Shown here: positions 1 to 10,949 of the stretch, one piece after another | Numbering within the stretch: position 1 is the first letter of the stretch | Layout of the letters: each line of letters starts with the position of its first letter | DNA from: Adiantum capillus-veneris | Lineage: Eukaryota > Streptophyta > Polypodiopsida > Polypodiales > Pteridaceae | DNA: 64,000 nt | Direction of reading: 5' to 3' | Assembly (NCBI GenBank): GCA_014529385.2 | Contig: CM043958.1 | Location: forward strand, 157,518,793 to 157,582,792 | Made by a program: the position numbers and the translations under genes | Notes under the pieces: model-generated | Database searches by the model: none | Seen by the model: the letters and a program-made list of their open reading frames with translations, nothing else | What the model was told of the DNA's origin: nothing

Positions 1-1040
1 TTCTTGTGTATTTTCTATTCATCAGCCCACCTTGCGTGATGGATGCCACATAGTGACTTGATTTGGAACATAGTGAGGAGCTTTGGGAAAGCAGTGGGCA
101 TGCTCCATTATGCTCATGCATGAGGGAGCTCATAGGTCAAGTTTGAGAGGAGAATTGTCTCACCTTTCCAGACTTCAAAAAGTAATTAGACATAGGGCTG
201 GCCACAAGCAATATATAAAGGATGGTGCTTACATTCTTGAGATTATGTAGAGTCAGCTATTTCATGCATTCTAGGATGCCCCCTCTGAGGTCACCATTGG
301 TTAGTACTCTTTTGAGGCTTGCAAGCCTTAGTACGTGCGACTTGTGTACGATGTGTTCCATGCTCTTTTGGCTCATGCAAGAGAGGTCCCAATGGGACCC
401 TGATACTTTGTCCACTCTTGTTTGTGAGCATGTGGATGGGGCATCCTACCAACAGATGTTGTGTGTGGTGGGAAAATGTGTCCAATGTGGGGATCTTTTA
501 TATCTGTCCTCAATCATGGTGATGCAAGTGAGATAGTTACATGGAAATAATATGACTACCTTTAAGGTTTCCAGTTTTTGAAACCTTAGAAATTGTACAA
601 AGCCTGATCAAATTAACTTGGTTGTTAAGAAAACACTGTAGAATGATTCAACTATGGTAAATATTGGTATTTTTGGAACCGTAACCAGAGCTTTACTAGG
701 GTTAGAATTTTTCAAAACCGAATTTCGATAAAATATGGAAAAGTTACGGGCTCTGAAAGGTTACACTATGAATTTAATTAATTAAGTAGAGTTGAATGGT
801 TTCAGTAATTATTACTGCTAAAGACTTTTTATCCTAAGGTTCTAGAAATTGTAGATATTTTCTTAATTAATCATTAAAAGTCAACAAACTAGCAAAAAAT
901 TGATTCTGTGTATCTGAGGGGCTGTGTGGGGTAATGATGAACTTTCCCATACTATATTTAGTAGCAGGGGGCATTTTTGGAGCTGTAGGGCTGCTTGGGA
1001 TGCAAGTTACTGCCATTTTTCAGCCCGTGAGTACCCAAAA
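1..1040. other. No recognisable gene
   Basis: I see no domain, LTR end or RNA gene here. A 104-codon open frame (222-536, +) has the composition of random translation (rich in Leu, Cys, Ser and Met) and no motif, so I do not call it a gene. Two loosely similar stretches near 90-140 and 355-400 share CATGCTC...GCTCATGCA-type wording. The segment from 560 to 900 is AT-rich. Confidence 0.5.
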
Positions 1041-1043
1041 ACC

Positions 1044-1050
1044 TATAAAT
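1044..1050 (+). promoter_or_regulatory. Candidate TATA box
   Basis: TATAAAT lies about 125 bases upstream of an ATG at 1176 and is followed by a pyrimidine-containing leader. Plant LTR promoters in this window have the same layout (for example TATAAATA in the LTR at 20.2 kb). This may therefore be an LTR promoter and not a gene promoter. No matching second LTR was found. Confidence 0.3.
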
Positions 1051-1175
1051 ATGACCCTTGCTTCACAATTTTGGACAGACTCGGAGCCTTGGCACATTCT
1101 CTCTCATCTAGAGAGACCTCTACATAGAAATCACTAGAGATCAAGCTCTAGTTGGTTAATTAAACGGCTGCCGAT

Positions 1176-1403
1176 ATGGCTCCAAAGAGAACCAGAGGAA
1201 ATCCTCTTACCGAGGAAGAGGATATTAGCAACAAAAGAAATAAAGCCACTTATGACCATGAGGCTGGGCCTAGCCATATGCCGATGGAGGAAAGTCTGCA
1301 GGCTCCAGTGCAGCAGCACATGGACGACCAGTCCCAGGTGGATTTCTATTTTGTTCATTTAAGTCTTTTAAAGTTCATTTCTCAGTTAGCATTGCATACA
1401 TAA
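1176..1403 (+). CDS. Short basic/acidic ORF, possible first exon or element ORF start
   Basis: The ORF opens MAPKRTRGNPLTEEED and stays hydrophilic and charged for about 55 residues. It then turns into hydrophobic, probably non-coding sequence after a CAG|GTGGAT that could be a splice donor at about 1338. The start follows a TATA-like element by about 125 bases. The opening resembles only in style the starts of the element proteins at 27.8 kb (MPPKETTQG, minus) and 44.76 kb (MAATKKSPAKKK, minus). It could be the first exon of a host gene or the 5' end of a decayed retroelement. I do not recognise the protein. Confidence 0.25.
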   Translation: MAPKRTRGNPLTEEEDISNKRNKATYDHEAGPSHMPMEESLQAPVQQHMDDQSQVDFYFVHLSLLKFISQLALHT

Positions 1404-2867
1404 GGGTTAGGAAGGATAAACTGGCTGCAAATGGAAGGTAACTTCAAAGAAACCAACGAGCAATGATTGTAAATAGGAAAGAATTTTTGGGTTAAAATTG
1501 ACTGAATTAAGAAAGATATGATTGATCATCCTTAAGAAAGTTTGTCTCAAGACACCTCTGACTCCTTGGTATCTTTTGATGATAATGATGGATTTCCAGC
1601 CACGGATAAGTCGGTTACCCCATGAACAATGAGTTTCTACTCCGTGTTATGTCTTGATGTTTCTACATAAGTTAGGATACCGTTTTTTATCCTAGGGGAG
1701 CCGCCCGGTTGTATGGCCAACTGGTTTGGTGTATGGGCACCTGGAACCTTGGGTGGGGGTTTATCCACTCCGGATTATGAATAAGGAATGTGTGCCATTT
1801 TTTTTCACCCTTAGGTGGTCTTGAGACAAGAAGAGTACTGGTCATGGTTATTATGGACAATGTTTTGATTGACAGTACCCTGTCTTAAGTTTACAGATGT
1901 CTGGTTGTTAAAAGAATGTTTTCAAAACTGTTTTTCAAGGGTTGTTTTAATGAAATTCGGTTACAAAGGATAAAAGGAATTATTATTTTAATTGTGACAA
2001 GAATGTGATAGTAATTACATAACAAATCATCATGTGTGAGTGTGGGGTGGTAAGTGGGGATTGACTAAGGATGTCAATCAAGGATGGTGGACCTGATTAG
2101 TCAGGTCACTATCCATCCCTGCGCACTAAAACGTTTAGAAAACTTCTTCACTTGGAAGAGGAGTCCACCAACAGCTGTGCCCTCACATCTGTCAGGTGGA
2201 AAAAAGCGTTGGTTGAGGATACCTTAGCCCAATTGTGGCAGTTATAGGGCCGAAATAGTCTTTTGGAGTTTTAATACGTTGTCCCGTTTCCATTGCAAGA
2301 CAGGACTAGGTCTTCTTCTAAGGCTATAGACCCAAGCCATTGTCAATGGTAAAGGTCTATTCCTTGGATTTTTCTTGTTTAGAAACTCTGATTTTTATCA
2401 GACCTAGAGACCTGTCAAGGATCCCATCACGATCTTGGTATTGGCGGGTTGGGGATCTCACACTACCAAAGATATATAGGGTTTCAAGGTTGTACATCTT
2501 AGAGGTTGTAGCTTACACCTCATAATGCACCATGTCCTTCTTTATGGAAGATTTTAGGTCCTCTATCTATACATATGTGCAACACATGCATTGCACAAAG
2601 TGTAAGGATTGTCAATTTTGTGCTTGCCTTGACTCCTTTCCCATTGGTAATGTGGTCTCTGTCATGGATTTTACAAAGAACTACACCTTTGCCTCATGTA
2701 CGATATCCAATTTGAATATTACTATAAGTATGTACAAAAGATAATGTTTGGCTAAAATTATGTTTGCTTTGCATTTTAAGTTGTACGACTAAAAGAATTT
2801 GTTTTATGTATTCTAACTTTTTTTAATGCTCTTGTAGGTGCAAAGAGTTCGCATTTGCATAAGGACC
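1404..2867. other. No recognisable gene
   Basis: There is no convincing coding frame, LTR boundary or RNA gene. Two small open frames (2340-2525 and 2532-2744, +) lack motifs. CACTACCAAAG at 2470 loosely resembles a CACTA terminus but has no supporting target duplication. Confidence 0.45.
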
Positions 2868-3600
2868 CTATTATAAAAAAATGGCATTTGCATATCCCCA
2901 CACCAACAAGACGATAATTGAAGTCTGTGAAACTTTGGAGGGGTGTCTCATGCACCCTAATCCCCACCCTTGCAAAGTTTCATGGCCATCGTTTACCATC
3001 TCACCGATCTGGGGCTACACAAACACCAATTTTTTGTTATAGGGCTATGTTAAAAAATTGGTGATTGTGCAATGCCACACCTATATTGGAAGGTAAGAAA
3101 AGGCCATGAAACTTTGCAGGTGGGTAACACACCCTACTGTCCACCCTTGTAATTTTCATGGCCATCGCTTATAGTCTCACTGGTATAGGGTGAGATGGAG
3201 CTGTGAAAATACCAATTTTATGCCATAGAGATCGTTAAGGGCCCTATGGCAAAAAATTAGCAATTGCACATCCCCACACCAATGAGATGGTAATTGAAGG
3301 CTATGAAACTTTGCAATGGTGGGTAATGCACCCTCTTCCCTACCCTTACAACTTGTTTTATGGCCATCGCTTACCATCTCACGGTCTGGGATGCACAAAC
3401 ACCAAATTTTTCCATAGGGCTTGCTAAGGGTCCTGTGACAAAAAAATGGCATTTACATAGCCCAACACAGATGAGGCAGTAACTAAAGACCATGAAACTT
3501 AGGGAGGGTAGGTAATGCACCCTACTCCCCACCCCTATAATGGCCATCTCTTACCGTCTCATTGGCCTAGAGCCTTATGGAAAAAAACTAGCATTGGGTG
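2868..3600 (+). repeat. ~190-bp tandem repeat, about four diverged units
   Basis: Four successive units carry the same ordered blocks: an A-run, then CATTTGCAT...CCCCACACC, then 'ccatgaaact', then 'acccttgyaa', then 'tggccatcgctta', then 'atctcac'. Unit starts fall near 2,877, 3,053, 3,251 and 3,440, giving spacings of 176, 198 and 189 bases. The right end runs directly into the truncated transposase reading frame at about 3,590. The array may therefore be internal to the CACTA element or may have replaced its 3' half. Confidence 0.65.
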
Positions 3601-4171
3601 TAGTAATGAAGGTAGGGTTAAATCTACATAGCTTCTTCAAGAAATTTGCTAACTCTATAGTGTCACTCCATCCAAAATTTGTCTGCATGTTGAGAAGAAC
3701 CAGGAGCGCTTTCAATCTAGATACGCGTGCTCCATTATATAATGGCGTATCGGCTTCACTTTTCATATCATCATAGACAAGCCTTTCTGAATCCATGATC
3801 GTCTCAATCATTTCATCAATCTCGGGCTCAAACATTGCCTCGTTGGGAATGTGGTCTGCATGATCATCCCCCAAGGTGTCAGAGGCTACATCTTGTGGCC
3901 TCACATATACTGCTTGACCAAAGCGCATGCGAACACGTCTATTGGGTTGCAAGATTGCTTCCTGTTGGCCAGCGTCAGAGTCCGACGAGTTATAATTGTC
4001 AACAACTCGATCTATAATAGATGGATCGAACTCGCCAAATTCGCGAACGTGCTGCAAAGAAACGCGTCTTGTGCGTCGCACAGCATGCTTGCATTGATTA
4101 CAAGGACATAAGATCCTCGTTGAGAGATAGGTGTTTCGGTTGGACGGCCCCACATCCTCGTCACTACTCAT
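3575..4171 (-). pseudogene. CACTA (En/Spm) TNP2-like transposase, N-terminal fragment
   Basis: The 198-residue frame starts at an ATG and begins with a Cys-containing N-terminal domain (STRILCPCNQCKHAVRRTR, residues ~17-35) of the kind found before plant TNP2 transposases. Near its end it has DDMKSEADTPLYNG...SRLKALLVLLNMQTNFGWSD, matching the conserved 'A..PLYPG....S.LSAVLRLYNLKA..GWSD' block of TNP2. TNP2 proteins are usually 700 residues or more, so the catalytic part is missing. The frame ends at the tandem repeat array. A CACTA-like terminus lies upstream on the same strand at 6,576, the correct side for its 5' end. The family assignment is from motif recognition. Confidence 0.7.
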
Positions 4172-4235
4172 AATGAGGGTAAAAAAGTTATAACTTGGAC
4201 AACAAATTTAATCTTCTATTGGCATTCTTCGTCTT

Positions 4236-4237
<2 letters not shown>

Positions 4238-4327
<90 letters not shown>
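4238..4327 (+). repeat. (TC)n microsatellite, ~90 bp
   Basis: An almost perfect TC tract of about 45 units lies just upstream (minus strand) of the transposase start at 4,171. Open frames through it are Ser-Leu repeats and not genes. Confidence 0.95.
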
Positions 4328-4330
<3 letters not shown>

Positions 4331-4905
4331 TTCACACTGTAAACTACCTCACATTCTCTAGTCATGTCCAATCCCCGCACACCTCGGTCTAGAGGTGCAC
4401 GGAGATCAGAACCGCCAGGTTATAATCTCATCTTTATTGTCAATGCCTATATTTGTGGGTACAAGAAATCTACACACCCACGTCTACATGATACTGCATG
4501 TAGTGGACAAAACCCCTTTGCCTCTTCTCTAGCTGTAGCATTTCACAGCATCTTAACATCTTTTCACAGTAGATCTTTGTTTGTAGCATGCATGTACTCC
4601 ATTCTTGCAATGTAGCTGATGTCTACTCAAGGCACTTAATTCTTACTCTAGATTTGACGGGATGTGGTGTGTGTGTGTGTGTGTGTGTGTGACCCTTGGA
4701 ATCATCATCTTGCATCACTAATTTCTGTGTAGGCTCAATTTGCTCTTCCGTTAGCTGAACATGACGGCTTATTGTATGGTAGTAGCAGTTGAACATGCAG
4801 GTGGAATTGCTGGTCCGCATGGACTGTCAAGGCTGTGAGCGCAGGAAATTTTCTTGCCATTTTCTCGCCATTTCTTCTAGCCTTATCTTAAACGATAAAA
4901 AGAAG
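4328..4905. other. Unassigned, with short (GT)n at ~4663-4691
   Basis: A short open frame at 4,364 (MSNPRTPRSRGARRSEPPG) precedes CCAG|GTTATA, a possible splice donor. It is on the opposite strand to the transposase and could be a divergent exon, but nothing else supports it. The remainder shows no recognisable feature apart from a (GT)n tract of ~14 units. Confidence 0.35.
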
Positions 4906-5516
4906 AAAATGGTATAACCTTTCTATCACCCAAGTGTGGTAGATTGGTTATGCCATTTTTCCTCTTCAATAACAGGTAAATAACCTAAATCTAATCTAAT
5001 ATAACATAAATCTAAATCTAAAGTAAATAAATCTAAATCTAATCAAACATAAATCTAACTAAAATTAAACATAAATCTAATCTAATTTAACTTAAATAAA
5101 CCTAAATCTAATTTAACATAAGTCTACATCTAACCTAATCTTTAATGTCTTTTGGGATAGTTTCCTACAACGTTAAAACTCTCTTCTTCTTGTGTGTGTG
5201 TGTGTGGGTGTGTGTGTACCAATAAAAAGAGAAAAATGGTATAACCTTTCTATCACCCAAGTGTGGTAGATTGGTTATGCCATTTTCTCTCTTCAATAAC
5301 AGGTAAATAACCTAAATCTAATCTAATATAACGTAAATAAACCTAAATCTAATATAATGTAACGTAAATCTAAATCTAACATAAATAAACCTAAATCTAA
5401 TCAAACGTAAATCTAACTAAAAATAAACCTAAATCTAATTTAACGTAAGTCTACATCTAACCTAATCTTTAACGTCTTTTGGGATAGTTTCCTACGACGT
5501 TAAAACTCTCTTCTTC

Positions 5517-5583
<67 letters not shown>

Positions 5584-5930
5584 TGTGTATGCCAATAAAA
5601 AGAGAAAAATGGTATAACCTTTCTATCACCCAAGTGTGGTAGATTGGTTATGCCATTTTCCTCTTGAATAACAGGTCTTGAGTTCAACTCCTCGTCGGCT
5701 AGATTTTTGGGTCTCTTTAATTAGTTTCCTACGACGTTAAATTAAACTCTCTTCTTCTCGGGTGTGTGTGCACGCCATTAAAAAGGGAGAAAAATGGTAT
5801 AACTTTTTTATCACCGAAGTGCGATAGATTGGTTATGCCATTTCCCTCATGAATAACAGGTCTTGAGCTCAACTTCTGTCGACTAGATCTTTAAGGTCTC
5901 TTGGGATAGTCTCCTACGATGTTAAGAATC
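4906..5930 (+). repeat. Tandem array of a tRNA-like (SINE-like) unit
   Basis: A ~57-bp block (ATGGTATAACCTTTCTATCA...AGATTGGTTATGCC) recurs at about 4,906, 5,231, 5,601 and 5,787. Each copy is followed by AATAACAGGT and, later, by CTACRACGTTAA and a GT tract. Units 3 and 4 keep an A-box-like GTGGTAGATTGGTTA (5,636; 5,821) and a B-box-like GAGTTCAACTCC (5,680; 5,865), 44 bases apart in both, the usual A-to-B distance in tRNA genes. In units 1 and 2 the B-box part is replaced by degenerate (CCTAAATCTAAT)n. There is no cloverleaf-quality tRNA. Confidence 0.55.
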
Positions 5931-5943
5931 TCTTCTTCTTCTT

Positions 5944-5944
<1 letters not shown>

Positions 5945-6005
<61 letters not shown>

Positions 6006-6072
6006 CCTCTCTCAATGTGTGTATGCTTTCTTTGTTTATGCATGTGTGTGTGCGTTTTTTGTTTATGCTTGT

Positions 6073-6123
<51 letters not shown>

Positions 6124-6150
6124 ATCTCTCTCTCTCTCTCAAAAACACAA

Positions 6151-6184
<34 letters not shown>

Positions 6185-6265
6185 GGAGAGAGAAAGAGGG
6201 GAAGGGAACATGAGAGTGAGGAGAGGGAAGGAGCATACCTGGCTCTCCTTCCTCTCCTCGTGTGT

Positions 6266-6296
<31 letters not shown>

Positions 6297-6330
6297 GGGG
6301 GAGAAGAGAGAGAGAGAGAGAGAGGGAGAG
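5945..6330 (+). repeat. Compound microsatellites (CT)n, (GT)n, (GA)n and poly-G
   Basis: Tracts in order are (CT)n at 5,948-6,003, (CT)n at 6,074-6,140, (GT)n at 6,152-6,170 running into (GA)n, then (GT)n at 6,259-6,280, about 21 consecutive G, and (GA)n to 6,326. Translations give Ser-Leu, Cys-Val and Arg-Glu repeats and are artefacts. Confidence 0.95.
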
Positions 6331-6414
6331 CGTTACCTTGCTTGCTTGAGCGCGCACCGAAAACTCAGATCTAAGATCAGAGTTTTTGGACGCTCTCGGT
6401 TATATTTTTTAGCC

Positions 6415-6576
6415 CTGGTGTCGTCGCTATAAGCGTCACTATAGGCATCGCTATGAGCGTTGCTATGTTACAAGTAACATAGCGACGCCTATAGTGACGC
6501 TTATAGCGACGCCATGCTTTTTCATGTTTGAGCGTCGCACTACGAGCATCGCTACTATTAAGTACCTCTTGTAGTG
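6415..6576 (-). mobile_element. CACTA transposon terminus with subterminal repeats
   Basis: Read on the minus strand, the end at 6,576 is CACTACAAGAGG, very close to the CACTACAAGAAA terminus of En/Spm-type elements. Inside it are repeats of a GCGACGCT/AGCGTCGC type motif in both orientations, as is usual for subterminal transposase-binding regions. A perfect 24-bp inverted repeat (6,423-6,446 with 6,487-6,510, starting GTCGCTATAAGCG) plus an inner 13-bp arm forms a long hairpin. The opposite terminus was not found. Confidence 0.6.
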
Positions 6577-6594
6577 GACACTCTTATATGTAGG

Positions 6595-7763
6595 AGCCAG
6601 GAAGATGGTTCAACACTAGAAGTTGGCTGCTTTTCATGATCAAGAGTTGTGCCAACTACCTATTCATCCTAGCAGTATTCAGCTATTGGAGAGGTTCCTG
6701 AGTGGACATTAACTTCTGATGATATGATAGTCAATTCACATTGGCAGAGACAGTCTACTGTAGATCGCAACTCCATAGCTATTGAACTGGATTTGTTGCT
6801 AGGAAACAGACCTACATACAGATGTATGAAGGAGGTCAGGATTAAATTAAAAGAACTCTCGCTTCAGATGCAGATTGCCAAAGGTATCTTGGATCATAGT
6901 ATACAAGCCATCATTGAAGATCAACGTTCTAGCAGTAAAGGACCCCGAATCCAAATGTCAGTAGGAGAATATGCAACTTCTCTCCGAAAAAAATTTAGCT
7001 GGTCCGGATTACTAGGAAGATGATGCAGCAGGAGAACCAAACTGTTCTCAGTTTTTTGGAGTTTATACATAATTCTCCAGTACTCCTGTATGCTTTACCT
7101 GCCAAGGAGGCGAAACTGCCAAGATTCTTCCCAACCTTGTATCCTCTATATCTGGAACAAATAGATCGTCTCACTTATCTTAGCATCACTGATGAACTCC
7201 GTGAGACAGATTGGTATGAGCGAGCCACTATGGAATGGAAAACCTGGCAACAATCACTTGTGAAAGATGCCCTCAAAATGGACACTGTCATGGATCTACA
7301 GGGAGAAATGCAAAAGTTCAACCTCTGTATGGGTCAATGGAAGGTCCAGCTCCATGGATTAACAAACATCACAAATCAATTACTTCAACTAATTGTGGAG
7401 TCCTCCAAGATCCCTGAAAAGGATACCACTGCCAAACAGGGACTAGGACCACAATATAGAGAAATGGCCAAGATGCTCTTCGAAGCCAGAATGAAGAAAA
7501 ATCAGCCACTCCCGCATGGATGGATTCACACAGCCTCGCATTGTCATAAACTGGCCAAAACTCGTCTGATTAAGGGAAAACGCAGTTTATATGATCTCGA
7601 CACCAAAACTTACAACACCCTCATGCCTTATGAATATGAGATAACCATAAAAAGGTGGGATCAGCTTGAGCAGGAGGCCATTTATAGACTTATTCAAAAG
7701 GACAATGCTGGCACTGGGACTTTTGAGGCACCAAAGAAGAAGGGCGAAAGGAAGCGGGTTTAG
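6595..7763 (+). pseudogene. Unknown retroelement ORF (family A), C-terminal domain
   Basis: This is a ~390-codon frame interrupted by one frameshift near 7,015-7,022. It has no retroviral motif. Visible landmarks are NRPTYRCMKEVRIKLKEL, VLSFLEFIHNSPVLLYAL, MQKFNLCMGQWKVQL and HTASHCHKLAKTRL, and the tail is basic. A homologous but more decayed copy lies at 19.0-20.05 kb, with LEFVSNSPVLLYAI and HTASYCHKLARAKL. A short piece lies at 22.86-22.97 kb. The conservation of these blocks shows it is a real protein of this element family. The ORF ends about 300 bases before the polypurine tract and LTR. Its function is unknown to me. Confidence 0.6.
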
Positions 7764-8067
7764 TGGAAGGATACTGGGTAGTTCCATCTCCAAATCAGAC
7801 GGTGGATTTCCTTAGCTATCCAATAGGCACTGGAATCTCCTTGGATGGATACCCTTGGAATTACAACTATATGGGTGTCAAGCACTCAACAAGCATGAAG
7901 TATGGTATAAAGCTAGCAATACCAAAAGAGTACTATCATGAGGAACATCGGCCAACTCAGAAAACCAGACTACTTTTCTCAACAACAAATCAGAATCAGG
8001 TGGTGGATTTTTTCCCAGTCAGAAGGAAATTTTGGGTTATACCAAAATTCAAAAAAGGAGGAAAAGA
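7763..8067 (+). pseudogene. Short ORF between the family A ORF and its polypurine tract
   Basis: About 100 codons overlap the preceding stop by one base. The frame is aromatic-rich ([18 protein letters not shown]) and ends [16 protein letters not shown], with the last residues encoded by the polypurine tract. The copy at 20.1 kb also ends KFKKGGKDV. It may be the C-terminal part of the preceding protein or a separate short ORF. No function can be assigned. Confidence 0.35.
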
Positions 8068-8590
8068 TGTAGAAGGCAAAGACAGTCCCAGCAGGTGAGA
8101 ACTGCTCCTTAGAAGGCCGACCAACGAGAACTGCTACACCAGTGGTAATTCGGTAGTAATCACAACAGTTACTATAGTAACTTTGTAAGCCTAAAAATAG
8201 GACCAACTACAATGTCTCTGAGGCTTTTTGGGGGATTTTTTAAGACTTTTGGCTTACGGATATTGCTTCTAGACTTTTAGCTTCATAAGCTTTTGGCTTT
8301 CAACTCTGTAGTCATTTACTCTTGTAATCAATCCTCAGACTTCCTCTGAGCTTAAGACTCTTGGACACTGTACTGATTATCTTTGTACTACGAATTCAAA
8401 TCTATAATACCATTCCCAGTCTTCCAGTTTGTGTTTTCCATTTCAGTACATTATTCTAGTTCAATTCTCCATTTCAGTCCAATACTTAATTCCAGTCATC
8501 ACTAACTGAACTGCCTAGATAGTCAATAGCCCTAAACTCTAACATTGGAATAGCTATCTAAAGAGACCAGCTCTTAGGAGCTTCCAAGGT
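8068..8590 (+). mobile_element. 3' LTR, TGTAGA family (gypsy-type), diverged copy
   Basis: It starts TGTAGAAGG directly after the purine-rich AAAAAAGGAGGAAAAGA (8,051-8,067). It matches the LTRs at 20,123 (+) and 28,337 (-) through CCTTAGAAGGC near the start and GGAATAGCTATCTAAA near the end. The right end is approximate because sequence beyond ~8,590 is gypsy gag from another element. No 5' partner is in the window. Confidence 0.6.
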
Positions 8591-8594
8591 GGTT

Positions 8595-10165
8595 GTGTTT
8601 CACTGTTTTCTTAGTTTTTTGACCCTCCCTTTTCTTGAGCTTTTTATCTCATGGTTTTGGTGTCAACTTCTGTTGGTTTTCCTTTAACGTCCTATTGAGG
8701 ATTCTTTTTTTCCATCAAGATTTGCATGATTTGCACCAGGATTCTGTAAGCTTCTACTTTAGATGCTTCCATTACAGGTGTTGGATAGTTTTTCCATTGG
8801 TTTTCCAATGTTTGCTCGGCTTTTAACCCAGCTTGGAAAGCTTGCAACGCTACATTGATTGGTTCATAAATTTGATCACCAAAACGGATCCAACCAATTT
8901 TGGTTCGGGTTCCTTGAAATTTGTTGAAAGACTCTGCATTTTTCCTTCTATTGCCTTTTGTATCTTCCCTTCAATCTCCTATTGCTATTTTTGTCTCTTG
9001 AGTTTGTATCTTTTGTGTCTTTCTTCCTTGGGGTTTTTGGAGCAATTGCTAGATTTATTGGATCCATTTGCGTTTTTTTGTTTGTTCTGCTTGTTATGTG
9101 CTCTAGTCATCACTCAAACAGGAATTATCGGTTCCCCTTCTGAAGAACTACTCAACACTACTTGAACTATGTTTAAGGTAGTTTTTCCTTTGTTTGCCAA
9201 ATTCCTACGGCAGTCTTTAGGAAAGCGTCCACCCTTGCGTCCCCATGCTCCACAATATGCCTCTATAGGTCTCACATTCTTATCCAGTTCAGGACAGTCA
9301 TTTTTCCAATGGTCATCCGCTCCACAATATTTATGACAATTTTCATTTTTTGGTTTGGGCATTGGTTTGGCCATAGGTAGTCTTGCCCCTTGGTTTGAAT
9401 AAAGTAAAGAGGTGTTGTATCAGTGGGTGCTTGACACATTTTCTCCATAGGGACTAGAGTAGGTTGGTTATACCACTCTTCTTCTATACCCATTCGCTGG
9501 ACTAGTCTCAAGATATGGAGTAACGGGTACTAGTGTGTGTCCTCCACTTATTCCTCAGGTACCATGTACTTGATTGGTATAGATCTCTTTTCCAGAAGTG
9601 GAGGTTTGACCCAATACCGGTTGTGGTCTCTCCACATTCATAGTGATCTTTGCATGGGTGCCATATTTGGTGGGTATCTATGCATGGGTGCCATATTTGG
9701 TGGGTATCTATACATGGGTTGCCCATGTGGACTCATTGTCACATATTATTTCCATCATATTTAGGCTTGTAGTAGCACTTGTTTGTCTCATGATTTTTCC
9801 ATTTTCCTTCAATGGTGCACCTTTTTTAATGCCTTTGTTGTCCCATAGGTTGTCCCATATTTGGTCCATGCACTAGGCCTTGCATTGGCATCCTTTGCAT
9901 ATTGATCATCATATCATTCATGCGTTTAAGCATGTCCTCTATCGCATTGGCAGGAGCCCCATTAGTTGATCCTACTTGTGTTGGCACGCTTGATGTGTTT
10001 TGCTTGCTCTGTGTATCGGTAGCTTTGCTTTCCTCATTGAAGATCTCACTATTATCACTAAGTCGAGTGCATCTAAAGATTCTATTAAACCCCTTTATAT
10101 TATTGAGAAATCTCGCAAAGTCCAAAGCCATTGTAATATTATTGATTTCCAACAAGTCTAAATGG
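8595..10165 (-). pseudogene. Ty3/gypsy gag fragment with zinc-knuckle region
   Basis: Reading leftward, the frame contains PTQVGSTNGAPANAIEDMLK, then a Pro/Met-rich stretch with two copies of HRYPPNMAPM from a 30-bp tandem repeat near 9,650-9,710. A knuckle-like CGADDHWKNDCPE with a second Cys-rich piece follows (9,374-9,200), then a charged linker (VMTRAHNKQNKQKN). These are collinear with the gag of the plus-strand gypsy element at 34.2-35.5 kb (PTQVGTAATSLLRSIEDMFK, CGADDHWKNECPE, VITRAQAKKKK). Several frames are needed, and RT onward is absent. Confidence 0.7.
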
Positions 10166-10169
10166 GTTG

Positions 10170-10945
10170 AGGGCCTCCAAGTTTGTAATCTTATGCAGTT
10201 TTTAAGCTTTGTATTGAGCCCAAATAGCTAGGAATCCATTCTTTGAACCTTGGATAAGGTATAAAAGCAAACTTTTGTAATTAAAAGCCTAAGTTTTGAA
10301 TAATGAAAGTAAGCGTTTGTTGCAAAATCTCAACGTGAGTCTACTATTTTTTTCAATTTCTCGTGTCTATCTCATACACTATTGCATTTCTATTCCTAGC
10401 ATACCAATGCATTTGCATGTGAAAGCTCTTCCATTTGACATAAATTTCTTGCAATGAAAGTGTGTTTTTAGTTGTGATGTCTACGAGATGTTTTTGCTTC
10501 CTAGCACAATGCACGCACCAAAACTGGTTTTTGACCTTAGGAATAGGTAGAGCACATCTAGAAGAAGCCGTAGAGTGCTTCAGGTGCCAAAATTGACTGA
10601 CCTAAAATAGGTTGATTATCTTATGTATGAATTTTTTTTAGTGCCAAAAATGAATTTGAGGATGCAAGAGCATTAAGGATACTCTACTCATACCAGGCAT
10701 AAAGTTTTGTTGCATTCCGAGACTTGTACATATGCCAAATTATCGGATCAACTTGCGGTAAGGAAAGTAGCTTTTGATGTCGACTGAGATAGGTAGGAGC
10801 GACTTAGACTTGGGTTTTTCAAGAGATTAGCTATCTCTTGTAGCCTCCATGCACTAGTTGGGTCAGCTACGTCCCACGGATTGACAATTTTTATGTCTGT
10901 TGTTCTCGCTTTGCTAGCATTGATATGGTGAGGCTTGGCAGCCGA
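10170..10945 (+). mobile_element. Gypsy LTR fragment (tRNA-Asp-primed family)
   Basis: It matches the LTR at 30.3-31.1 kb in the TATA region (AAGGTATAAAAGC at ~10,257, then TTTTGAATAAT) and near the 3' end (AAGAGATTAGCTATCTCTTGTAGCC...CACTAGTTGGGTCAGC). It is cut at about 10,945, where a copia LTR on the other strand begins. No PBS remains. Confidence 0.55.
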
Positions 10946-10949
10946 TCGA

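Noticed and set aside
222-536. A 104-codon gene
   Set aside because: Composition is random-like, no motif or context was found, and a similarly sized frame overlaps it on the same strand.
2470-2480. Left terminus of the CACTA element (CACTACCAAAG)
   Set aside because: It has an extra base relative to CACTACAAG, no subterminal repeats, and no matching 3-bp duplication with GAC at 6,577.
4970-5460. Telomere-like (CCTAAATCTAAT)n as an interstitial telomere
   Set aside because: Too degenerate compared with the plant CCCTAAA unit, and confined to the SINE-like tandem array.
5601-5691. A functional tRNA gene
   Set aside because: A-box and B-box-like words have correct spacing, but no acceptor or anticodon stem could be drawn.
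5919-6374. Long open frames through dinucleotide repeats (also at 4195, 5469, 22180, 22227 and 62332)
   Set aside because: They encode only Ser-Leu, Cys-Val, His-Thr or Arg-Glu repeats generated by (CT)n, (GT)n and (GA)n. There is no evidence of a protein.
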